Shown: piece after piece, positions 17,706 to 24,284 of the stretch
How positions within the stretch are numbered: position 1 is the stretch's first letter
How the letters are laid out: each line of letters begins with the position of its first letter
DNA from: Gp1-AA133 sp963850425
GTDB lineage: Bacteria; Acidobacteriota; Terriglobia; Terriglobales; Acidobacteriaceae
Direction of reading: 5' to 3'
Assembly (NCBI GenBank): GCA_963850425.1
Contig: CAWKLF010000007.1
Location: forward strand, 1,054,001 to 1,118,000
DNA: 64,000 bases
Translations under genes and position numbers: made by a program
The notes under the pieces: generated by a model
What the model saw: the letters and a program-made list of their open reading frames with translations, nothing else
Told to the model about the DNA's origin: nothing
Databases searched by the model: none

Positions 17706-18228
17706 GGCGACTCTTCACCTGGCTTCTCAACGTCTCAAGGGCCCGGAACTGCAACTGCTTGATGGCGCCTTCGCTACGGCTCATTTCCTGCGCGATTTCC
17801 CGAATACTGCGTTGCTCGAAGAAGCGCTGCTCGAGGACGTGCCGCTGATCGGCCGGCAAACGCTGCAGCAATTGCGCGAATAATGCCTGCCGCTCGGCGT
17901 CTCTGGAGTTTGCGGCTAACTCAATCTCGTCGACCGGCACCGCCGGCGGCGCGCCCTTCCAGCGCCGCGCAACCAGGTGCGACGCAATTCCCAGCAGCCA
18001 CGCAACTAGCGGCTTATCCCGCCATTCGAATCCGACCAGCCCGGCGAGCGCCTGTTGAAAGACTTCCGCCGTTACGTCCTCGGCCGCTTCGCGCCCCGCA
18101 ACCCGGCGCGCCACAAACGCGTACACTCGCGCGAAGTTCGCCTGGTAGATTTCGGCAAACCGGCCGGGGTCGCGCTGCGCCGCCTCGATCAGGCGCCGCT
18201 CGTCGGCTTCGTGCTCGGTCACTTTCAA
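17698..18228 (-). CDS. ECF-type RNA polymerase sigma factor
   Basis: A 176-residue sigma-70 family factor of extracytoplasmic-function size. Region 2 lies at about 25-90 (FAEIYQANFARVYAFVARRV and the DVTAEVFQQAL segment), and region 4 at about 115-170 with the helix-turn-helix ending in REIAQEMSRSEGAIKQLQFRALETLR. Regions 1.1 and 3 are missing, as usual for this group. It heads a two-gene unit with the TonB-like gene downstream, which may act as its membrane-bound regulator. ECF factors usually activate their own promoter, expected in the 133-base gap to the divergent transporter gene. Confidence 0.88.
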   Translation of the reverse strand: MKVTEHEADERRLIEAAQRDPGRFAEIYQANFARVYAFVARRVAGREAAEDVTAEVFQQALAGLVGFEWRDKPLVAWLLGIASHLVARRWKGAPPAVPVDEIELAANSRDAERQALFAQLLQRLPADQRHVLEQRFFEQRSIREIAQEMSRSEGAIKQLQFRALETLRSQVKSRHE

Positions 18229-18361
18229 ATTCGGTCTCCGCGCGACCCTTACTACTTATCTAATGATGCGGGCATGGGATTAGGTTACGCCCTGCCCCGC
18301 GGTTATTTTCCGCCCTTTTCCCGCATCCAGTCTGTGACTGCTATCCTGTGCGGGCAAAAAA

Positions 18362-19612
18362 ATGCACGCCCTGTCTCCCGCCGCCCTGTCAGACGCCCGC
18401 CTTTTGGCGGCCTACATCATCTTTCTGGCCAGTTACGTGGTATTCGCCCTGGGGAAGTTTCCCGGCCTGAAAATCGACCGCACCGGCGCCGCCATCATCG
18501 GAGCCGTCTGCATGGTCGCCTTCCGCATCGTGCAGCCTGCCGACGCCCTCCAGCACGTCAACTTCTCCACCATCGTCCTGTTGTTCTCGATGATGCTGAT
18601 CGTCGGCACCCTGCACCTGGTTGGTTTCTTCGAGTGGAATGCCGAGGCCGTCTTGCGGCGCCTGAAGCCTCACCAACTCCTGCCGGCGGTAATTTTCACC
18701 TGCGGATTTCTCTCCGCCTTCTTCGTCAATGACATCGTCTGCCTCGTCATGGTGCCGTTCGTGCTCTCGATCACGCGCAAGATGAATCTGCAGCCACTGC
18801 CTTACCTGCTCGCCGTGGCCACCGCGTCCAACATCGGCAGCGTGGCCACCATCACCGGCAATCCCCAGAACATGCTGATCGGATCGTTTTCCGGAATCCG
18901 CTACCGCGATTTCCTCGTGCATCTTGCGCCTGTCGCGCTGGTCGGACTTTTCATCGATTGGGGCATGCTGCACTGGATCCACATGCGCAACGTGGTGCTG
19001 AAGGCGGAGGAGCGCAGCGAGATCCCCCTGCCCGCGCTCGATCTATCGAAACTCACCAAGCCGGTCATCGTCGCGTCGGCCGTGGTGGTCGGATTTTTCC
19101 TGGGCGTCGACCCGGCTCAGATGGCCGCGTTGGGAGCAGCCTTGCTCTTAATTACGCGTACGCTCGAACCGCAACAGGTCTACAAAGAAGTGGATTGGGG
19201 ATTGCTGGTCTTCTTCGTGGGACTGTTTTTGATTGTGGGCGGTGCCGAAAACGCAGGCATCACCACGCGCCTGCTGGATGTCGCGCGACACTGGAACCTG
19301 CAACGCACCTGGGTCTTTACGCTTTCGGTGGCTGCCTTGTGCAACATCGTGAACAACGTCCCGGCCGTCATGCTGCTGAAAACGATGGTGCCCGGCTTTG
19401 CCGATCCCCACAAAACATGGCTCCTGCTGGCCATGGCATCGACCCTCGCCGGAAACCTGACCATCACGGGAAGCGTCGCCAATATCATCGTGGTCGAAAC
19501 CGCCAAGCCGGAAGTCGAGATTGGCTATCGTGACTACCTGCGGGCTGGAGTGCCTATCACGCTGCTGACGCTTACCGTCGGATGGGCGTGGCTGACATTC
19601 GCTGGCTCCTAG
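18362..19612 (+). CDS. SLC13/ArsB/NhaD-type anion transporter
   Basis: A 416-residue membrane protein with about ten to twelve helices of the ion transporter superfamily (CitMHS/ArsB/NhaD permease). The internal repeats typical of the group are visible: FFVNDIVCLVMVPF and TASNIGSVATITGNPQNMLIGSFSG in the first half, CNIVNNVPAVMLLKTMV and the NLTITGSVANIIVVETA segment in the second. These two Asn/Gly-rich hairpins carry the substrate and cation sites. Substrate may be arsenite, sodium/proton exchange or a dicarboxylate; no ars gene is adjacent, so I leave it open. Divergent from the ECF sigma factor. Confidence 0.85.
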   Translation: MHALSPAALSDARLLAAYIIFLASYVVFALGKFPGLKIDRTGAAIIGAVCMVAFRIVQPADALQHVNFSTIVLLFSMMLIVGTLHLVGFFEWNAEAVLRRLKPHQLLPAVIFTCGFLSAFFVNDIVCLVMVPFVLSITRKMNLQPLPYLLAVATASNIGSVATITGNPQNMLIGSFSGIRYRDFLVHLAPVALVGLFIDWGMLHWIHMRNVVLKAEERSEIPLPALDLSKLTKPVIVASAVVVGFFLGVDPAQMAALGAALLLITRTLEPQQVYKEVDWGLLVFFVGLFLIVGGAENAGITTRLLDVARHWNLQRTWVFTLSVAALCNIVNNVPAVMLLKTMVPGFADPHKTWLLLAMASTLAGNLTITGSVANIIVVETAKPEVEIGYRDYLRAGVPITLLTLTVGWAWLTFAGS

Positions 19613-19660
19613 CTTCTAGTTTTTAGCTTTCTAGCTTCTCGCTGCTGGCCCGCCTCGCGG

Positions 19661-19687
19661 AGGGCCCGAGTTCGGTCGGGCCGAAAA
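19661..19687 (+). repeat. GGGCCCGA...TCGGGCCGA palindromic repeat, copy 2
   Basis: This is the forward copy of the dyad at 3764-3790, with arms GGGCCCGA and TCGGGCC. Immediately before it (19606-19650) is a run of TAGCTTCTAG-like units. Both lie in the 289-base gap after the transporter; the remainder of the gap shows no gene I can support. Confidence 0.6.
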
Positions 19688-19901
19688 GTCCTGGAACTCC
19701 GGCGCCTTCAGCCGCTGATAAGTGTCATTAAATTACCTCCAACGGCTGTTCATCGACCTGCAGGTGCTCGGCATCGGGCGAGATGTCGGAGTGCCCGCCA
19801 CAATCATCTGCGCGCTGACGATGTGGGCCATCTACGATCGGCAGCGTTGGTGCAATGGCGATGTTTCAACAGTAAGGCCCGTATTCGTTGCGCCAGTTCA
19901 G

Positions 19902-20561
19902 CTATGTTTGCGGAACTTCGGATTTGCCTCGAACCGTTTGGAAATGAGACGTCACCCATGCGGCTGCAGAATAGGCCACGCTTCGGGCTAGGGGTACAGT
20001 GAAAATCAAGAAGTCTCGACAGGATTGCCTATCGCTGCAGTTCGGGGCAATGAAGTGTTTCCATAAGCTGTCGCCAGCCATGGCAGAACTTTCCTTCCCC
20101 ATGTATGCCAACGCTCCGAATGCGAGAAACGCGACTGGTAGGGTCCAAACCCACATCGCACTCCTTTGACGCCACTGCCTAAATGTGAGGAAGCCTAGAA
20201 GAGCTGCTAGCGTGGTACTGAACACCCATGCTCGCACTTCCCATTCAGCGACGGAGCGTGAGAAACCTATATTCGGCAAAATGAATGATTCCAGCAACGC
20301 TGTGCCAAAGATTGCGTTCCCAAGGTTCAATAAGAAGGTGACAAACGTTCGGATTGGCTTGACGGCCCCTGTACTCCAGAGATTGGGAGTCTGGTCTTCG
20401 ACGGTTCGCAGAGCAGGTTGTATGACAAGAGCACGACGACGAAGTTCTTCTACAAGTATGGGCCGGGCCTCTTCGACGAGGGAGTTGGGGTCAGCAGCCA
20501 ACAAAAGCAATTCATCATCGGTCTTGGACGAATAGAGTTGTGCCAGCGAGCCTAGTTGCAC
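19902..20561 (-). CDS. Hypothetical membrane protein
   Basis: A 219-residue protein. The first 45 residues are a charged helical segment (TDDELLLLAADPNSLVEEAR...ELRRRAL), a head I have seen in many acidobacterial membrane proteins. At least three hydrophobic helices follow (FVTFLLNLGNAIFGTALLESFI, AWVFSTTLAALLGFLTF, MWVWTLPVAFLAFGALAYMG) and a fourth weaker one near the end. No enzymatic motif or known family is evident. It faces the TonB_C-like gene across a short divergent gap. Confidence 0.6.
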   Translation of the reverse strand: MQLGSLAQLYSSKTDDELLLLAADPNSLVEEARPILVEELRRRALVIQPALRTVEDQTPNLWSTGAVKPIRTFVTFLLNLGNAIFGTALLESFILPNIGFSRSVAEWEVRAWVFSTTLAALLGFLTFRQWRQRSAMWVWTLPVAFLAFGALAYMGKESSAMAGDSLWKHFIAPNCSDRQSCRDFLIFTVPLARSVAYSAAAWVTSHFQTVRGKSEVPQT

Positions 20562-20743
20562 TCCGACAAACTAGGCTGCGACGTTCGGACCTGTCAAGCT
20601 CATTGCCTGTTGTAATCAGTTCTCACCAGCTTGCGCCGTTTGTTCGCCAAAATCCGGACCAATGAGTGAAATGGGGATGTTACGCCAATCATCGTACCTT
20701 TTCCGTAGCGTCACGTTCCTTCTTTGTGCTAGAACGTACCCCG

Positions 20744-21139
20744 ATGCGAAATCTGGTATTGGTTCTATTAACGTGCTGCGTGGCCCTGTCGCCGCTAGTT
20801 GCACAGCAGGACGCGACAGATTCTCTCAGCGTGACCGCCTTCGATTGCCCAAAGTACCCATCCAAGGCTGAATCAATGCGGTTGCAAGGTATGGTGATCT
20901 TGCAGGTCACCACAGACGGTCATCAGGTCACTGATGTGAAGCTCACATCGGGTCACCCAGTGCTCGCACCTGACGCAATCAACAACGTGCGGACTTGGAA
21001 GTTTGCCGATCACGCACCCACAACCTTTACGGTCAAGTACTTTTACGTCAACCAGGGCCATTTCAAACGCGACAAGGTCACCAAATGTTCAGCCAAGATG
21101 GAGCTGCCAAAAACGGTGACTGTTAGCACATCCTTCTGA
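20744..21139 (+). CDS. Small periplasmic TonB C-terminal-like protein
   Basis: A 131-residue exported protein. A signal peptide (MRNLVLVLLTCCVALSPLVAQQ) leads directly into a TonB_C-like fold: MVILQVTTDGHQVTDVKLTSGHPVLAPDAINNVRTWKFADH has the strand-helix-strand pattern and tryptophan of that domain. There is no membrane anchor left after cleavage and no proline-rich spacer, so it cannot be an ordinary energy transducer. The frame extends upstream to 20666, but the signal peptide defines the start. An IS110-family element begins shortly after the stop; the gene looks complete. Confidence 0.7.
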   Translation: MRNLVLVLLTCCVALSPLVAQQDATDSLSVTAFDCPKYPSKAESMRLQGMVILQVTTDGHQVTDVKLTSGHPVLAPDAINNVRTWKFADHAPTTFTVKYFYVNQGHFKRDKVTKCSAKMELPKTVTVSTSF

Positions 21140-21230
21140 GGCCGCGCGTTCGAGCGATTAGTGTGTCTTTCCTAGTCCTTGAAATCAGACGGGTACGCGA
21201 AGATGAGTGTAATGATTCCATAACAATGTC

Positions 21231-21295
21231 GGCTCCCGGCCCGAGTAAAGTTGGTGGTGCTAAAGCCAACCAAGAAGGCTCGGGAGAAAGGAGCC
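21231..21295 (+). ncRNA. Nested stem-loop leader, possible bridge RNA segment
   Basis: Three nested pairings are visible directly before the transposase ATG: GGCTCC (21231-21236) with GGAGCC (21290-21295), CCCGAG (21240-21245) with CTCGGG (21279-21284), and GTTGG (21250-21254) with CCAAC (21266-21270). Internal loops separate them. IS110 elements encode a bridge RNA in a non-coding end with just this style of stem and loops. The outer stem also buries the ribosome binding site (AAAGGAG), so it could instead limit translation. Confidence 0.45.
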
Positions 21296-21299
21296 GAAC

Positions 21300-22352
21300 A
21301 TGATCATTATAGGTTGTGATTATCACCCGGGCTTCCAACAAATTGCGTACGTAGACACGGATACGGGCGAACTGAGCGAAGCCCGCCTGGGACACAAGGA
21401 ACAAGCCGAGCAGTTCTACCGCGAACTCAGCCAGCGCGCTGTGACCGTGCGGGTGGGCATGGAAGCCAGCGGACACGCGCGCTGGTTCGAGCGTCTGCTG
21501 ATCGAATTGCAGTTCGAGCTGTGGATCGGCGATGCCGCCGAGATCCGCACCAAACGGGTACGCAAGCAGAAGACCGATCGCCAGGACGCGGAGTTGTTGC
21601 TGCGGCTCTTGCTGGAAGATCGTTTCCCAAAAATATGGGTACCGGACGCGGAGAATCGCGATCTGCGGCAACTGCTGTGGCATCGTCACCGGCTGGTGCA
21701 GATGCGCACGCGCGTCATGAACCAGTTGCACGTCGTAGCACTCAACGAGGGGCTACGCCGCAAGAAAGCGTTGTGGCGGCCGGCGGGTCGGGTGGAACTG
21801 GAAGGATTGCCGCTGGCACCTTGGGCGAGTCGACGCCGGCAAGACCTGCTCGACCTACTCGATCGGCTCACGCCCAAGATCCATGAACTGAACGGAAAGC
21901 TGGAACAGATCGTGGAGCGCCGGCCCGTGACGCGGCAACTGAGCACGCATCCCGGAGTGGGTCCGTTGACCGCACTGGCGTTCGAGTTGGTGATTGGAAC
22001 GCCGGAACGTTTTGCCTGCGCGAAGCAAATTGCCAGCTACGTGGGGCTGGTACCGTCGGAAGAGTCCAGCGGAGACCGACGACGACTGGGCCACATCAGC
22101 AAGCAGGGCAACGCGCTGTTGCGCTTCCTGCTGGTGGAAGCGGCGCAGGTGACGGTGCGCAGCGATCCGCAATGGCGCAGCCAGTTCTTTCATCTGGCCA
22201 TGCGGCGTGGGCGCAAGATCGCGAAAGTCGCGATGGCCCGCAAGCTGGCAGTCGAGTTGTACTGGATGTGGCGGCGCGGCTGGGATTACGAAAAGATGCA
22301 GCAACTCGGTTCGCACGCGGGAGAGCCCGGAAATCGCCATGGTGTGCAGTAA
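21300..22352 (+). CDS. IS110-family transposase
   Basis: A 350-residue recombinase with the two domains of the family. The RuvC-like DEDD catalytic domain is at the N-terminus: D7 in GCDYHPG, E55 in VGMEASGHA, D93 and D96 in KTDRQDAELL. The C-terminal Transposase_20 domain contains HPGVGPLTALAFELVIG, then VPSEESSGDRRRLGHISKQGN with the serine thought to be catalytic. The length is normal and the frame intact, so the element may still be active. Its product moves the element by RNA-guided recombination in characterised relatives. Confidence 0.93.
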   Translation: MIIIGCDYHPGFQQIAYVDTDTGELSEARLGHKEQAEQFYRELSQRAVTVRVGMEASGHARWFERLLIELQFELWIGDAAEIRTKRVRKQKTDRQDAELLLRLLLEDRFPKIWVPDAENRDLRQLLWHRHRLVQMRTRVMNQLHVVALNEGLRRKKALWRPAGRVELEGLPLAPWASRRRQDLLDLLDRLTPKIHELNGKLEQIVERRPVTRQLSTHPGVGPLTALAFELVIGTPERFACAKQIASYVGLVPSEESSGDRRRLGHISKQGNALLRFLLVEAAQVTVRSDPQWRSQFFHLAMRRGRKIAKVAMARKLAVELYWMWRRGWDYEKMQQLGSHAGEPGNRHGVQ

Positions 22353-22655
22353 ATCACCGCCGTAATGATTGGGCATCCCGCTCCCCTTTCGCGGGGGAGT
22401 TCGAAGTAGTAATCATGATCGAGGTTGCGATCGAAGAGATGGTTGGGTCGGACTGAGTTCCTGACCCGCAACGATTAGAAGCGAGCCCAAGGTTGGCCTG
22501 GCAAATCTCAACTAGAGCGAAATGGCGCTCTTCTCTGAGTGCATGCCGCAGTGTGCTCGAAAAGCGCTTGACACCGCCGACATTGTTAGAGATGGCGATT
22601 TATCATCAACCGTCAATGTGGGGATGTTACGATTGCCAACCATAGGGAGCCGCTT
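22353..22655. other. IS right flank and hydrolase upstream region
   Basis: It begins with the 9-base repeat and a six-pair stem-loop (22381-22399) close to the transposase stop. The remainder contains no gene I can support; it should hold the promoter of the serine hydrolase. Confidence 0.4.
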
Positions 22656-23966
22656 ATGGTGTTTCGACCGGCACTCATGGCTGTTGTCCTTGCGTTATCC
22701 CTCAGGCCATCCACCGCTCAAACAATTGCAGACCGTATGCAGCGGGTCGTGCAACCTTATGTCGATGCCCAAATGTTTATGGGAAGCATACTGGCTGCCA
22801 AGGACGGGAAGGTCATTTTTAGCAGAAGCTACGGGATGGCGGACTTGGAGTGGAACGTTTCAAATTCCCCCACTACTAAATTCAACATCGCTTCGATGAC
22901 GAAGCAATTCACGGCAGCCGCCATTTTGCTGCTAGAGGATCACGGAAAACTGAAGACAGACGATCTGGTAAAGAAATACCTTACTGACGCGCCGACATCG
23001 TGGGACAAAATCACGATCTATCACCTGTTGACCCACACATCGGGCATCTCGGATGACGCCGCCAAGTATGAACCCGGTACCCCAGACAAGTTGATATTCC
23101 GTGACGTGCCACTGACCTTCCAGCCGGGTGAACAATGGGCATACACGGACTTGGGCTACATGGTGCTCGGGTACTTGATACAGAAGATCAGCGGACAGAC
23201 CTATGAAGCGTTCGTCCAAGAAAATATTTTTAAACCGCTGGCGATGCACGACTCTGGAATGTTCTCCAATGACACTGTTATTCCGCGACGTGCAACTGGG
23301 TATTGGCCCGGCGACAACGGGATCGAAAATGCCGACCGTCCCGATTGGCGGATTGGTTTTTCAGCGGGTTCTCTCTATTCCACAACCCAAGACCTCCTTC
23401 GATGGGAAGAGGGATTGTTCGGTGGCAAGGTATTGACGCCTGCATCCCTGCACAAAATGACCACGCCATTTAAGAGTGATTACGCCTGCGGCTTGCATGT
23501 CAACCGTGTGGGTGGGCACTTGATGATCGAACATGACGGAAACAACATCGGGTACAACTCAGATATGGCCTATTATCCCGAAGAGCGAATTGCCGTTATT
23601 GTTTTGGCAAACCTTAATGGCACGGTCACAGGCGAGATGACGAAGGGACTTGCAGCCGTAGCCCACGGAGAGGCACCTTCGATTCCATCTGTACACAAGG
23701 AAATCCCATTGCCCAAGGAAATTCTGGCGAGATATGCCGGGACGTATCAATTCTCGCAGTACACGCTGAAAATTACGCCTGAAGGTAACCATCTTTTGAT
23801 CACATATAGCAATGGCGATACGGATGTGGTCTTTCCTGAGTCGGAGACAAGGTTCTTCTCCAAGCCGTGGCCGCTTCAGTTCGAATTTTCGAAAGACGGC
23901 AACGGTAAGTTCGCCCTATTAACTCGGCATCAATCCGACAAATTAGAAAATGGCGTTAGGAAATAA
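22656..23966 (+). CDS. Secreted serine hydrolase, beta-lactamase fold
   Basis: A 436-residue exported serine hydrolase of the class C/PBP-like family. Signal peptide residues 1-22 end STAQ. The nucleophile motif is S80-M-T-K83. The second motif reads Y163-T-D165 where YxN is usual, so the asparagine is replaced by aspartate; such changes occur in esterase-like members. A histidine/glycine motif, EHDGNNIGYNS, stands for KTG. The final 90 residues are a beta-barrel-like lipocalin-style extension (YAGTYQFSQYTLKITPEGNHL) often found in these proteins. Single gene following the IS element. Confidence 0.85.
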   Translation: MVFRPALMAVVLALSLRPSTAQTIADRMQRVVQPYVDAQMFMGSILAAKDGKVIFSRSYGMADLEWNVSNSPTTKFNIASMTKQFTAAAILLLEDHGKLKTDDLVKKYLTDAPTSWDKITIYHLLTHTSGISDDAAKYEPGTPDKLIFRDVPLTFQPGEQWAYTDLGYMVLGYLIQKISGQTYEAFVQENIFKPLAMHDSGMFSNDTVIPRRATGYWPGDNGIENADRPDWRIGFSAGSLYSTTQDLLRWEEGLFGGKVLTPASLHKMTTPFKSDYACGLHVNRVGGHLMIEHDGNNIGYNSDMAYYPEERIAVIVLANLNGTVTGEMTKGLAAVAHGEAPSIPSVHKEIPLPKEILARYAGTYQFSQYTLKITPEGNHLLITYSNGDTDVVFPESETRFFSKPWPLQFEFSKDGNGKFALLTRHQSDKLENGVRK

Positions 23967-24284
23967 CCGTTCGCCTCGACATGGTTGATGCGCTAGTTGT
24001 TGTAAACAGGCGATTTCACTCATTGGTGAGCCGTTGACGCCAACCCATTGGCCCACAGCCTTTCAGCAGGCCGGTTAGCCAAAAAGTATCCCGGTAATTC
24101 AGGCGGAGCGCGATGTCCAGTTTCGAACACCCCTGCTCGTCGATGGACACCTCCCAGCCGCTCCGTTCCCCTAATCAACAGATTCGGCAACGTCGCTGGC
24201 TGAGCTGCCTTTGGGCGAAGGCGTGCTCCCGACTTGGTTGCTCACCCGGAACTCTACGGTGAGTCCAAAGCTAGGGGTGCCGAC
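23967..24284. other. Intergenic region before the ADOP permease
   Basis: This 318-base gap has no supported gene. The permease frame is open for some 50 bases before its chosen ATG but shows no conserved extension. I see no repeat or terminator. Confidence 0.4.

Larger units (their letters stand above)
21209..22370 (+). mobile_element. IS110-family insertion sequence, approximate limits
   Basis: Limits are set by the 9-base direct repeat GTAATGATT found at 21209-21217 and 22362-22370, which brackets the transposase and a structured leader. IS110 elements have no conventional inverted repeats and make no target duplication, but recombine at a short shared core, so a direct repeat of this kind could mark the junctions. 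The true ends cannot be settled from one copy. A stem-loop CTCCCC-TTTCGCG-GGGGAG at 22381-22399 lies just outside this estimate and may belong to the element. Confidence 0.45.

Noticed and set aside
18362..19612. Arsenite efflux pump ArsB
   Set aside because: The fold fits several ion transporter families and there is no ars regulator or ATPase nearby, so only the superfamily is claimed.
19722..19991. Possible 89-residue protein
   Set aside because: A hydrophobic start is suggestive, but there is no clear ribosome binding site and it overlaps the end of the membrane protein gene on the other strand.
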